Program-made: the position numbers and the translations under genes
From: Planctomycetota bacterium
GTDB taxonomy: Bacteria > Planctomycetota > Phycisphaerae > Tepidisphaerales > Tepidisphaeraceae
Assembly (NCBI GenBank): GCA_026693085.1
Contig: JAPLNB010000302.1
Span: 1-42,126 of the forward strand
Direction: 5' to 3'
DNA: 42,126 nt
In this document: piece by piece, positions 34,665-42,126 of the stretch
Layout of the letters: every line of letters starts with the position of its first letter
How positions within the stretch are numbered: the stretch's first letter is position 1
Notes under the pieces: generated by a model
What the model was told of the DNA's origin: nothing
What the model saw: the letters and a program-made list of their open reading frames with translations, nothing else
Database searches by the model: none

Positions 34665-35684
34665 ATGTTCAGATCGGTTTTGATCTCGGCCTGCTGCGTG
34701 GCGATGGTGCTGGCGCTGGGCTGCAAGGGCGAAGAGTCGAACAAGTCCAAGGGTGGCCAGGGCGCCACGCCCGAGGCCCGCAAGAGCGAGGCTTCCAGCG
34801 ACAAGAAGCTGCGTATCGCCGTCATCCCCAAGGGCACCACCCACGTGTTCTGGAAGTCCGTCGAAGCCGGGGCCAAGAAGGCCGGCGTTGACCTTGGCGT
34901 CGAGATCATCTGGAAAGGCCCCCTCAAGGAAAACGACCGCGATAACCAGATCAGGATCGTCCAGCAGTTCGTCTCTGACGGCGTCTCGGGGATCGTTCTG
35001 GCGCCCCTGGACGACACCGCGCTGCAAGGCCCCGTCAAGAGCGCCATGGAAAAGAGCATTCCCGTCGTCATCATCGATTCGGCCCTGAAGGGCGAAGCCG
35101 GAAAAGATTTCGTGAGCTTCGTGGCCACCAATAACAGAAAGGCCGGCAGCATCGGCGGCGAACAGCTCGCCAAGCTCATGGGCGGCAAGGGCAAGGCGGT
35201 TCTCCTCCGCTACACCGTCGGCTCCGCCAGCACCGACGAACGCGAAATTGGCTTCCTCGAGGTCATGGCCAAGAACCCCGATATCAACATGATCGTCAAG
35301 GACCGCTACGGCGGAGCCACCGTCGGCGAAGCCCAGAAAGAAGCCATGAACCTCCTCGACAAGATCAAGGAGGCCAACGGCATCTTCTGCCCCAACGAAT
35401 CCTCCACCTTTGGAATGCTCCTGGCGCTGCGGCAGAACAACCTGGCCGGAAAGATCAAGTTCGTCGGTTTCGACGCCACGCCGCTGCTCGTCGATGCCCT
35501 CAAGAAGAGCGAAGTCGAAGCGCTCGTCGCCCAGGACCCCACCAAGATGGGCTACGAAGGCGTCAAGACGCTGGTTGCACAACTACGCGGTGAAAAGGTC
35601 CCGCCCGCAGTGGATACCGGCGTCGAGCTGATCACCCGCGACAATCTCAACACGCCGGCGATCCAGAAGCTGCTTGCGGAGTAA
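34665..35684 (+). CDS. Ribose-type sugar ABC transporter substrate-binding lipoprotein
   Basis: A 339-residue lipoprotein (signal VLISACCVAMVLALGC, lipobox LALGC) of the periplasmic-binding-protein type 1 fold. It begins LRIAVIPKGTTHVFWKSVEA and contains IRIVQQFVSDGVSGIVLAPL with the hinge DDTAL, IPVVIIDSALKGEAGKDFVS, GKAVLLRYTVGSASTDEREI, GIFCPNESSTFGMLLALRQN and KIKFVGFDATPLLVDALKKS, the usual order for ribose, xylose and inositol binders. It captures the sugar at the outer face of the membrane and passes it to the permease. AGCGGAGGAACC lies before the ATG at 34665. The ATPase gene starts 2 bases after its stop, so the three genes form an operon. Confidence 0.92.
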   Translation: MFRSVLISACCVAMVLALGCKGEESNKSKGGQGATPEARKSEASSDKKLRIAVIPKGTTHVFWKSVEAGAKKAGVDLGVEIIWKGPLKENDRDNQIRIVQQFVSDGVSGIVLAPLDDTALQGPVKSAMEKSIPVVIIDSALKGEAGKDFVSFVATNNRKAGSIGGEQLAKLMGGKGKAVLLRYTVGSASTDEREIGFLEVMAKNPDINMIVKDRYGGATVGEAQKEAMNLLDKIKEANGIFCPNESSTFGMLLALRQNNLAGKIKFVGFDATPLLVDALKKSEVEALVAQDPTKMGYEGVKTLVAQLRGEKVPPAVDTGVELITRDNLNTPAIQKLLAE

Positions 35685-35686
35685 GC

Positions 35687-37192
35687 ATGCCGGTTGCGCC
35701 TGTTGCAGTGACAACATCCGAGCGGTTGCGAATGGTCGGCGTCCATAAGCGATTCGGCGCAACGATCGCTCTGGGCGGCGTCGATCTGTCTGTTGCCAGC
35801 GGCGAGATCCTGGCGTTGGTCGGCGAAAACGGCGCCGGCAAGAGCACGCTGATGAAGGTCCTCTCCGGAGCGCATCTGCCCGACGACGGCGTCATGTGCA
35901 TCGACGGACAACCCTATCGGCCACGCAATCCGCTCGACGCCCGCCGCGCCGGCGTCGCCATGATCTACCAGGAGCTGTCGCTGGCCAAGCATCTGTCGGT
36001 GATGGAGAACATCCTGCTCGGCATGGAGCCGACCCACGGGCCGTTCATGGCGTGGAACCTCGTGCGCAAACGCTCCGCCGAGGCCATGGCGCAGCTCGGT
36101 CGGCCGGACATTCCGCTCGATGCGCCCGTCTATCGGTTGTCCGTCGCCGAGCAGCAGCTCGTCGAGATCGCCCGCGCCATCGCCATCGGCTGCAGGGTTC
36201 TCGTGCTCGACGAACCCACCAGCAGCCTCACCAAACGCGACATCGTCTGCCTGTTTGACCTCGTCACCCGGCTCAAGCAACAGGGCCACGCAATCGTCTA
36301 CATCTCGCACTTCCTGGAAGAAGTCAAAGAGATTTCCGATCGCTTCACAGTCCTCCGCGACGGCAGGAGCGTCGGTGGAGGGGTGACGGCGGACGCTTCC
36401 ACCGACCAGATCATCGCCATGATGGTCGGGCGGACGGTTGATGAGCTGTACCCGCGTTCGCCGCGGACTGCGGGCGAAGTGGTTCTCGAAGTAAACAACC
36501 TGGCCGGTGCCGGCAAACCCGAATCGGCCAGCCTGACGCTCCGCCGTGGCGAAATTCTCGGCATTGCCGGCCTCGTCGGCGCCGGACGCACGGAATTGCT
36601 CCGTTCTCTGTTCGGCCTTGCCGCCGTACGCAGTGGAAAGATCAAGTTTGGCGCGTACGTTGGCGCTTCCTCACCGGCCGGCCGATGGAGCCAGGGCATG
36701 GGCATGGTCAGCGAAGATCGCAAAGCCGAGGGGCTTGCGCTGTCGCTGAGCCTCAGCGACAACATCACTCTATCGAAGTTGCCGCCGTTTCTGAGCCCCA
36801 GCCGGCAGGACGATCTGTCGATGCGCTGGATCGATCGCCTGAAGATCCGGTGTCGCAGCCCGCGTCAAAGCGCCGGCGACCTGTCCGGCGGCAACCAGCA
36901 GAAGCTCGCCGTCGCCCGCCTCTTGCTTCACGACGTGGACGTCCTGCTGCTCGACGAGCCGACGCGCGGAATCGACGTCGGCTCCAAGGCGCAGATCTAC
37001 CAGGTCATGGACGAGCTGGCGTGTGCCGGCAAGGCCGTCCTGATGGTCAGCAGCTACCTGCCCGAACTCATGGGCGTCTGCGACCGCATCGCGGTGATGT
37101 GCCGCGGCGTCCTGGGAGACGCCAAACCGGTCAAAGAACTCACCGAGCATCAGATCATGTTGGAAGCCACCGGCTCCGGAGAAGCTGCATGA
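35687..37192 (+). CDS. Ribose-type sugar ABC transporter ATPase, two fused domains
   Basis: A 501-residue protein of the RbsA type, with two ATPase domains in one chain. The first has Walker A GENGAGKST (46-54), signature LSVAEQQLVEIARAI (151-165) and Walker B VLVLDEPTSSL. The second begins at ILGIAGLVGAGRTELLRSLF, with the degenerate Walker A normal for this family, and has LSGGNQQKLAVARLLL and LLLDEPTRGIDVGSK. Sugar type cannot be told from the ATPase. It starts 2 bases after the binding-protein gene and overlaps the permease by four bases (ATGA at 37189-37192), a tight operon. Confidence 0.94.
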   Translation: MPVAPVAVTTSERLRMVGVHKRFGATIALGGVDLSVASGEILALVGENGAGKSTLMKVLSGAHLPDDGVMCIDGQPYRPRNPLDARRAGVAMIYQELSLAKHLSVMENILLGMEPTHGPFMAWNLVRKRSAEAMAQLGRPDIPLDAPVYRLSVAEQQLVEIARAIAIGCRVLVLDEPTSSLTKRDIVCLFDLVTRLKQQGHAIVYISHFLEEVKEISDRFTVLRDGRSVGGGVTADASTDQIIAMMVGRTVDELYPRSPRTAGEVVLEVNNLAGAGKPESASLTLRRGEILGIAGLVGAGRTELLRSLFGLAAVRSGKIKFGAYVGASSPAGRWSQGMGMVSEDRKAEGLALSLSLSDNITLSKLPPFLSPSRQDDLSMRWIDRLKIRCRSPRQSAGDLSGGNQQKLAVARLLLHDVDVLLLDEPTRGIDVGSKAQIYQVMDELACAGKAVLMVSSYLPELMGVCDRIAVMCRGVLGDAKPVKELTEHQIMLEATGSGEAA

Positions 37193-38208
37193 CGACGTTG
37201 ACGTACGAATCCCGCACCGAAACCCGCCGCTCGAACCTACGCACACTCCTCGCCAAGGTCGGCCCACTCATCGGGCTGGTCTTCGTAGTCGCTTTGTTCA
37301 GCAGTCTGCGCCCGCAGCGATTCCCCACCTTCGGCAATGTCGAGGTCATGCTCCTCCAAACCACGGTCGTCGCGACCGGTGCGCTGGGCATGACACTGAT
37401 CATCATTGCCGGCGGAATCGACCTGTCCATTGGCTCGGCGATTGCCCTGGTGACCGTCGCCATCGCGAGATTCCTCAGCGGCTTCGAGATCTTCGGTTGG
37501 GTCGTTCCACCGGCGTCCCCCGGCTTGGCGGCGCTGGGTGGCGTGGTGGTCGGCGTCCTGTGCGGCATGCTCAATGGCCTCTTGATCACGCGACTGAAGC
37601 TTGCACCCTTCATCGTCACGCTGGGCACCTGGGGCGCGCTCCGTGGCGCTGCCAAGGGCTTGGCCAACGAAATGATGGTTGTCGCCCCATCCACTTGGCT
37701 GAACAGCCTGCTGAAGACCCTCAGCCCGGGTGATCGCTGGATGCTCCTGCCACCCGGCGTATGGATCATGCTCGCCATGGCGCTATGCGTCGGCGCGATG
37801 CTCCGCTACACCCGCTTCGGCCGGCATATCTTCGCCATCGGCTCCAACGAGCAGACGGCCCGGCTTTGCGGCGTTCCCGTCGAGCGAAGCAAGCTGCTGA
37901 TCTACATGCTTGCCGGCGCCTTTGCCGGTCTTGCCGGCGTGCTCCAGTTCTCCTACCTCACCGTCGGCGATTGCACCACCGCCACCGGCATGGAGCTTGA
38001 TATTATCGCCGCCGTCGTCATCGGCGGCGCAAGCCTGAACGGCGGCCAGGGTTCGATCTTCGGCAGCCTGGTCGGCGCGCTGATCATGACCGCCGTCGGC
38101 AACGGCTGCACCAAGATGGATTACCGGAACTGGGTCCAGGAGATCGTCACCGGGGGCATCATCATTTTCGCCGTCGCGCTGGATCGCCTCCGTCAGCGAC
38201 GCACATAA
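37189..38208 (+). CDS. Ribose-type sugar ABC transporter permease
   Basis: A 339-residue permease of the RbsC/BPD-type 2 family with about ten membrane segments. Conserved parts: GALGMTLIIIAGGIDLSIGS, GALRGAAKGLANEMM, RHIFAIGSNEQTARLCGVPV (the loop that meets the ATPase), AGAFAGLAGVLQFSYLTVGD, TATGMELDIIAAVVIGGASL and GGQGSIFGSLVGALIMTAVG. It forms the membrane channel of the importer as a dimer. The ATG overlaps the ATPase stop. No terminator with a T-run is visible after it. Confidence 0.94.
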   Translation: MTTLTYESRTETRRSNLRTLLAKVGPLIGLVFVVALFSSLRPQRFPTFGNVEVMLLQTTVVATGALGMTLIIIAGGIDLSIGSAIALVTVAIARFLSGFEIFGWVVPPASPGLAALGGVVVGVLCGMLNGLLITRLKLAPFIVTLGTWGALRGAAKGLANEMMVVAPSTWLNSLLKTLSPGDRWMLLPPGVWIMLAMALCVGAMLRYTRFGRHIFAIGSNEQTARLCGVPVERSKLLIYMLAGAFAGLAGVLQFSYLTVGDCTTATGMELDIIAAVVIGGASLNGGQGSIFGSLVGALIMTAVGNGCTKMDYRNWVQEIVTGGIIIFAVALDRLRQRRT

Positions 38209-38247
38209 CGCTCCTACGTCCGGTAATATCGTTGCAGTTTGCCTGAT

Positions 38248-38298
38248 TTGACTTCATCACGGATTCTTCTTTGTATCGAGCCCCTCGTATGTTATGAT
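38248..38298 (+). promoter_or_regulatory. Possible promoters of the second PEP-CTERM gene
   Basis: TTGACT (38248-38253), 17 bases, TTGTAT (38271-38276). Alternatively, TTGTAT is the -35 and TATGAT (38293-38298) the -10, with 16 bases between. Either gives a leader of more than 200 bases. Confidence 0.4.
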
Positions 38299-38367
38299 TG
38301 CATCGGCGAGCAGCGTTTAGACATTGGGTGACATCGCTGCCGCTGCGGAGCGCACGCTTTCGAGGAT

Positions 38368-38448
38368 GCCAGGGCGTCTGGCGGCTGCCTCCGGTGTTCT
38401 TGGCTTGCGGTTGCTTCATTACACGCCAGTGGCAGGGCGGCCCTGGCA
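38368..38448 (+). promoter_or_regulatory. Nested-stem structure in the leader of the second PEP-CTERM gene
   Basis: TGCCAGGG (38368-38375) pairs with CCCTGGCA (38441-38448), and inside it CTGGCG (38379-38384) pairs with CGCCAG (38424-38429). CTGCC and GGCAG within could form a third contact. The structure ends 74 bases before the start codon. No known riboswitch class was recognised. Confidence 0.4.
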
Positions 38449-38522
38449 TGAGCGCTTGTATCTCGGCTCATTCTCACCACGGGTGAAGGATCGTTCCCGT
38501 GTCCGTGAGGAAGGCACTGACC

Positions 38523-40124
38523 ATGCGTATCTCCAAGACCACTTCATTAAGCCTGGCGGTGGCTGCGATCAGCCTTGTGTCGGCTACCGGACACGCCTCG
38601 ACGCGCGACTGGGCGGAACCCCAGGGCGCATTGATGACCAAATCCCATGCCTGGAAGCCCTTCGGCATGCCCACCAAGAGGGACATTGCGAGATTCAACC
38701 TCTCCAGTGCGTATACCATCAGCTTCAAGTCCAACGTTACAAACATGGGCCTCCTGATCGGCGACGACAAGCTCGTGTTCGACTTCGGCCAATGCACCTA
38801 TTCCCTCGCCCCCACCCGCCGCAACTCGGTTTACCTCGGTTTGGCAAGAAACGACGTGGCCCGCGTTACTTTACGCAACGGTAATCTGAACAGCGGACCC
38901 AGCACCGTCGGCGGCGTCGCCGGCAGTTCCGGCAATGTCACCCTTGCCACCGGCGCCGCCTGGAACACCACCGGCCTGCTCGCGATCGGCGGCTATGGCT
39001 CCGGTGGCCTTACCGTCATCGGCGGCGGCAAGCTCGCCAGCACCACCGGCACCGTCGGTTTCTACGGCCGATCCAAAGGCAATGTCCTGCTCAGCGGCGA
39101 TGGTTCCCATTGGAACGTCGCCGGAACCCTCGCCGTCGGCGGCAAGACCAGCACCGGCCAGGTCAACATCCGCGACAGCGCAAGCCTCAACGTCGGCGAT
39201 AAACTCGACATCCGCAAGGGCAGCGCCCTTACCCTCAACGGCGGTTCGCTCTCCGCTGCTTCCATCATCCGACCAGGATCGGTTGTCTTCCAATCCGGCA
39301 CGCTCAACCTCACCAAGTCAAACCTCACCATCGGCACCGGCGGCGCGCTCGGCGCAGCCGTAAACCTCAACAAAAGACAAACCCTGAACGTCAGCCAGGA
39401 CGTGATCGTCAATGGCGCCACGGGGTCGCTCGACCTGAGCGGCGGCCGATTCTCCGCCGGACGCACCGTCAATTCCGGCACGATCAACTTCCGTAGCGGC
39501 CAGTTTCACGGGCCTCTGGTCAACAGCGCTGCATTGAGCACGGTCAACATCACCGCGACCGCAGCCGTGTTTGCTAATGAGGTCGTCAACAACGGTACAT
39601 TCTCCGTCGGGGCGGCCAGCAAAGCCCGCTTCGAGGCCAACGTTTCCGGCAGCAAAGGGTTCACCGGCGGCGGCGAGATCACCTTTGCCGGCACCTACAA
39701 CCCGGGTACATCGGATTCACAGGGCTTCGACCAGCCCGTGTCGTTTAGCAACAACATCATCTTCACCCCCGAAGCTCACCTTCGCCTCAACCTCGGCGGA
39801 CCTGGACGCAGTTTCTTCTCAGACGGCATCGCGTACGACCGCGTTGACGTCAATGGCCAGATCCACCTGACCAACGTCGATATTGCTCTGGCGGGCACCC
39901 CAGCGCTGCAAGTCGGCGACCGATTCGATCTGGTCACCGGCTCGATCGTCTACGACAAGGACTTCCACATCAGCCTGCCCAACCTCAGCGGCGGCCGCTC
40001 GTTTGACGTCATCCGCGGCAATACCTCATTGAGCGCCGTCATCATCCCCGAGCCGGCCATCGGAACGCTGCTCGCCGGTGCAGCGGCGGCGATGGCGTTC
40101 TGTCGCCCGCGGCGACGGCGGTGA
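38523..40124 (+). CDS. PEP-CTERM surface protein with autotransporter-type repeats
   Basis: A 533-residue exported protein: signal peptide ending ATGHAS, a repetitive beta-solenoid region, and a C-terminal PEP-CTERM anchor (IPEPAIGTLLAGAAAAMAFC followed by RPRRRR). The repeats include NVTLATGAAWNTTGLLAIGG, SGGLTVIGGGKLASTTGTVG, NVLLSGDGSHWNVAGTLAVG and QVNIRDSASLNVGDKLDIRK, which match the short glycine-rich repeat shared by autotransporters and PEP-CTERM proteins. The part after residue 300 is a more irregular beta-helix (NSGTINFRSGQFHGPLVNSA, FANEVVNNGTFSVGAASKAR). Such proteins are probably sorted by exosortase and cover the cell or biofilm. GAGGAAGG before the ATG at 38523 decides it over a GTG at 38499. 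The gene before it, in the same direction, is the sugar permease. Confidence 0.88.
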   Translation: MRISKTTSLSLAVAAISLVSATGHASTRDWAEPQGALMTKSHAWKPFGMPTKRDIARFNLSSAYTISFKSNVTNMGLLIGDDKLVFDFGQCTYSLAPTRRNSVYLGLARNDVARVTLRNGNLNSGPSTVGGVAGSSGNVTLATGAAWNTTGLLAIGGYGSGGLTVIGGGKLASTTGTVGFYGRSKGNVLLSGDGSHWNVAGTLAVGGKTSTGQVNIRDSASLNVGDKLDIRKGSALTLNGGSLSAASIIRPGSVVFQSGTLNLTKSNLTIGTGGALGAAVNLNKRQTLNVSQDVIVNGATGSLDLSGGRFSAGRTVNSGTINFRSGQFHGPLVNSAALSTVNITATAAVFANEVVNNGTFSVGAASKARFEANVSGSKGFTGGGEITFAGTYNPGTSDSQGFDQPVSFSNNIIFTPEAHLRLNLGGPGRSFFSDGIAYDRVDVNGQIHLTNVDIALAGTPALQVGDRFDLVTGSIVYDKDFHISLPNLSGGRSFDVIRGNTSLSAVIIPEPAIGTLLAGAAAAMAFCRPRRRR

Positions 40125-40176
40125 ACCCGGCTCGTATTGCCAATTCACCACCGATCCCCGATCATTCCCCCCTGTT

Positions 40177-41121
40177 ATGAAACCCACTGTTCTGGTCACC
40201 GAGGGCTCCGACCCCCGTCCCTTGGCTTGGCTGCGCCAGCAGGTCAACGTCATTGAGGTTCCCTACGACGATCCCGCGTTTGATCGCCACCTGGCGACCG
40301 CCGACGGCCTCGTTGTCCGCACCTACACCAAGGTCAACGAGTCAATGCTCGACCAAGCGCCGCGGCTGAAGGTCGTCGGCCGTGGCGGCGTCGGCCTCGA
40401 GAGCATCGACCTCGCCGCCTGCCGTCGCCGCGGTGTTCAGGTCGTCTACACGCCCGACGCCAACATCCTCGCCGTCGGCGATTTCGTCTTCGGCTACATT
40501 CTCCAGCTTCTTCGACCCTGGTGCTTCTTCAAAGACCTCGTCCCAGATCCCAAGGAGTTTAAGCGCGTCCGCAACACCGTCCGCGGCCGGCAACTCAATG
40601 AACTGACGATCGGAATTCTCGGCATGGGCCGGGTCGGCCGGCGCGTCGGCCACATCGCCGCCACCGGCTTCGGAATGCGAGTCCTCTACAACGACCTGAT
40701 CGATGTGAGCGAGCACGTTCCGTTCCACGCAACCTCCGTTGACAAGCCCACGCTCTATCGCCAGGCCGACATCCTCTCCATCCACGTCACCATGTTGCCC
40801 GGCAATGAGAATCTCGTCGGCGCCTCGCAGATCGCGATGATGAAACCCGACGCGATTCTGATCAACACCAGCCGCGGAGAAGTCCTGGATGCCCAGGCAC
40901 TGGCCGACGCCATTCGCGCCAAACGCCTGGCCGGCGCCGCGGTGGATGTCTACTGGCCCGAACCCCCGCCGTCCGACTTCCCACTTCTGAAGCTCGACAA
41001 CGTCCTCCTCACGCCGCACCTGGCCGCCCGCACCTACACCGCATTGGAAAACATGAGCTGGGTGGTGCGCGACGTGGTCGAAGTGCTCAACGGCCGCCCG
41101 CCGAAGTACCCGGCGCCCTGA
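40177..41121 (+). CDS. D-2-hydroxyacid dehydrogenase family protein (phosphoglycerate dehydrogenase-like)
   Basis: A 314-residue NAD-dependent oxidoreductase. The substrate domain has LVVRTYTKVNESMLDQAPRL and VVGRGGVGLESIDLAACRRR; the nucleotide domain has the GxGxxG loop IGILGMGRVGRRVG. Catalytic residues are the arginine in LINTSRGEVLDAQAL, the acidic partner in DVYWPEPPPSD and the histidine in LLTPHLAART. It lacks the C-terminal ACT regulatory domain of full-length SerA. The substrate could be phosphoglycerate, glyoxylate or another 2-hydroxyacid. The ATG at 40177 starts the fold and lies 52 bases after the PEP-CTERM gene. The gene converges on recR with only 12 bases between stops. Confidence 0.88.
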   Translation: MKPTVLVTEGSDPRPLAWLRQQVNVIEVPYDDPAFDRHLATADGLVVRTYTKVNESMLDQAPRLKVVGRGGVGLESIDLAACRRRGVQVVYTPDANILAVGDFVFGYILQLLRPWCFFKDLVPDPKEFKRVRNTVRGRQLNELTIGILGMGRVGRRVGHIAATGFGMRVLYNDLIDVSEHVPFHATSVDKPTLYRQADILSIHVTMLPGNENLVGASQIAMMKPDAILINTSRGEVLDAQALADAIRAKRLAGAAVDVYWPEPPPSDFPLLKLDNVLLTPHLAARTYTALENMSWVVRDVVEVLNGRPPKYPAP

Positions 41122-41133
41122 CGCGTGAGCCTT

Positions 41134-41736
41134 CTACATCCTCTGCCGTCCGCTGATTGCATCCGCCAAAATGTTCCGGTTGGCGTATTCGATGCTGCTC
41201 CCCGCCGGCAGGCCCCTCGCCAGGCGTGTCACCGCCACATTCGGATACTGCTCCAGCAGGCTCTGGATGTACAAAGCAGTTCCGTCGCCTTCCATCGTCG
41301 GGTTTGTCCCCATGAGCACTTCCCGGATCGTTCCGCCAGCCACGCGTTTCAGCAGCGCGTCGATCGTCAGGTCCTTCGGCTCCACGTCCTCTTGCGGCGA
41401 GATTCGGCCCAGGAGCACGTGGTACAGGCCACGGTAAAGGCCCGTCGCCTCCAATGCCAGCAGGTCCTTCGGCTGTTCCACCAGACACACCAGACCTTGA
41501 TCGCGGCTTGTGTCGGTGCAGATGAAGCACGGGTCCGTCTCCGTCAGGTTGTAGCAGATCGAACAATGGCGAATGCGAGTCTTCACATCGCGGATCGCAT
41601 CCGCCAGCCTCATCGCATCCTCAGGCTTCTCTTTCAACAGATGAAACGCAATCCGCTCGGCCGAGCGCATCCCGATCCCCGGCAATCGGGCCAGCTCGTC
41701 CATCAAATTCTGTATGCTCCGAGTATAGCTGCTCAT
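41134..41736 (-). CDS. recR: Recombination mediator RecR
   Basis: A 200-residue protein that helps load RecA at single-strand gaps with RecF and RecO. The helix-hairpin-helix LARLPGIGMRSAERIAFHLL is at residues about 16-35, the zinc finger CSICYNLTETDPCFIC at 58-73, and the Toprim acidic motif in LVCLVEQPKDLLALEATGLY. GLYHVLLGRISPQEDVEPKD, VLMGTNPTMEGDGTALYIQS and RLARGLPAGSSIEYANRNIL complete the protein. Length and order are those of normal RecR. The frame is open further upstream, but the ATG at 41736 begins the conserved MSSYTRSIQNLMDEL. Upstream, where dnaX or ybaB often lies, there is a transposase remnant instead. Confidence 0.97.
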   Translation of the reverse strand: MSSYTRSIQNLMDELARLPGIGMRSAERIAFHLLKEKPEDAMRLADAIRDVKTRIRHCSICYNLTETDPCFICTDTSRDQGLVCLVEQPKDLLALEATGLYRGLYHVLLGRISPQEDVEPKDLTIDALLKRVAGGTIREVLMGTNPTMEGDGTALYIQSLLEQYPNVAVTRLARGLPAGSSIEYANRNILADAISGRQRM

Positions 41737-41814
41737 GGGTGATCGATTATAGACGCCAACGCCAAAGGAAAAAGGCAGGCGGACGAACGATAAGCCCCTC
41801 GCGACCGCCCCGCG

Positions 41815-42117
41815 TTGCTCATTGTCGCTTTCGCGGGACTGGACCCCAAAGTCCGCCAGAGCGGCCAGTACCAGGCCCCGCACCGGCACATCAGCAAACG
41901 CGGTTCCCCGTATCTGCGACGAACGCTGTGGATGATGGCCTCGCTGGCCGTCCGCCGCGAGGGTGACCTGCGCGACTACTACTTGCGCCGGCGCCGGCAG
42001 GGACTGCATTACCTGGTCGCTGTCACCGCCGTCGCCCTCAAGCTCTGCCGCGTCGTTTGGCGCATCCTGAGGGACCAGCGCGACTATCAACCCCACGCAC
42101 CGTCCGCTCAATCGTGA
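41815..42117 (+). pseudogene. C-terminal remnant of an IS110-type transposase
   Basis: About 100 codons matching the C-terminal transposase_20 domain of the IS110/IS116/IS902 family: VAFAGLDPKVRQSGQYQAPH, ISKRGSPYLRRTLWMMASLA, then DYYLRRRRQGLHYLVAV and a basic end. A full enzyme has about 300-450 residues with an N-terminal DEDD domain, which is absent: upstream of 41815 the frame breaks and the recR start region follows. There is no ATG at the start, only TTG, and no ribosome site. The stop is at 42115-42117, 9 bases before the window edge, so the rest of the element's right end is not visible. Confidence 0.8.
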
Positions 42118-42126
42118 TGAACATTC

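Noticed and set aside
34275..35582. 435-codon open frame on the minus strand
   Set aside because: It is antisense to the membrane protein and sugar-binding protein genes, which have signal peptides and family motifs.
36685..37188. Extension of the sugar permease frame upstream of its ATG
   Set aside because: The frame is open through the ATPase gene in another phase, but the ATG at 37189, in an ATGA overlap, begins the conserved permease.

Overview
The window looks like a piece of the chromosome of a free-living planctomycete, probably of the class Phycisphaerae. The evidence is the combination of high GC content, planctomycete-style pseudopilin-like secreted proteins with the [12 protein letters not shown]-terminus, two PEP-CTERM surface proteins, small cytosolic zinc ribbons (CxxCGY...CPECG) at the ends of membrane proteins, and transposon remnants at both edges. 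The assignment rests on family knowledge and pattern recognition, not on a database search. No tRNA, rRNA, CRISPR array or phage module was seen.

Layout. 1-320: the 5' end of a probable transposase gene running off the left edge, and a 32-bp tandem repeat. 418-2392: a lipoprotein gene overlapping a GHMP sugar kinase (arabinokinase/galactokinase type). 2416-7343 (minus): a sulfur assimilation cluster, metY-metX-metW, followed by a folate-biopterin-type transporter with a zinc-ribbon tail. 7648-9241: a short ribosome hibernation factor convergent with a metallo-beta-lactamase-fold hydrolase. 9468-12941: two paralogous pseudopilin-like genes, each with the same promoter and the same 5' leader hairpin, then a GH4 glycosidase. 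12975-17863 (minus): a tetrapyrrole cluster (precorrin-2 dehydrogenase, HemX/CcsA-like protein, glutamyl-tRNA reductase) ending in a large membrane glycosyltransferase-like protein. 18032-21602: a divergent pair, a secreted VIT/vWA protein and a secreted alpha/beta hydrolase. 21735-27310: a membrane protein with a zinc ribbon, a glycogen debranching enzyme, a U32-peptidase-like protein and a SYLF lipoprotein.

27381-28585 is the most unusual stretch. A shortened ice-binding-like (DUF3494) PEP-CTERM gene, with its own promoter and structured leader, sits between two inverted copies of an approximately 80-bp repeat. The right copy is the end of a 208-bp MITE-like element with perfect 17-bp inverted ends. 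28621-34481 holds a sugar isomerase-type TIM barrel, an LptB-type ATPase, a secreted thioredoxin-fold protein, an HDOD-GGDEF signalling protein and a small single-pass membrane protein. 34665-38208 is a complete ribose-type sugar ABC importer (binding protein, double ATPase, permease). 38523-40124 is a second PEP-CTERM protein, with autotransporter-type repeats and a structured leader. The window closes with a D-2-hydroxyacid dehydrogenase, recR, and the C-terminal remnant of an IS110-type transposase.

The genes suggest a heterotrophic lifestyle with sugar uptake and breakdown (sugar importer, GH4, GHMP kinase, glycogen debranching), methionine synthesis by direct sulfhydrylation, heme synthesis through the C5 route, and a decorated cell surface. 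I found no clearly new multi-gene system. The strongest leads are the duplicated promoter-plus-hairpin module of the pseudopilin genes and the repeat-flanked, internally deleted DUF3494 gene.
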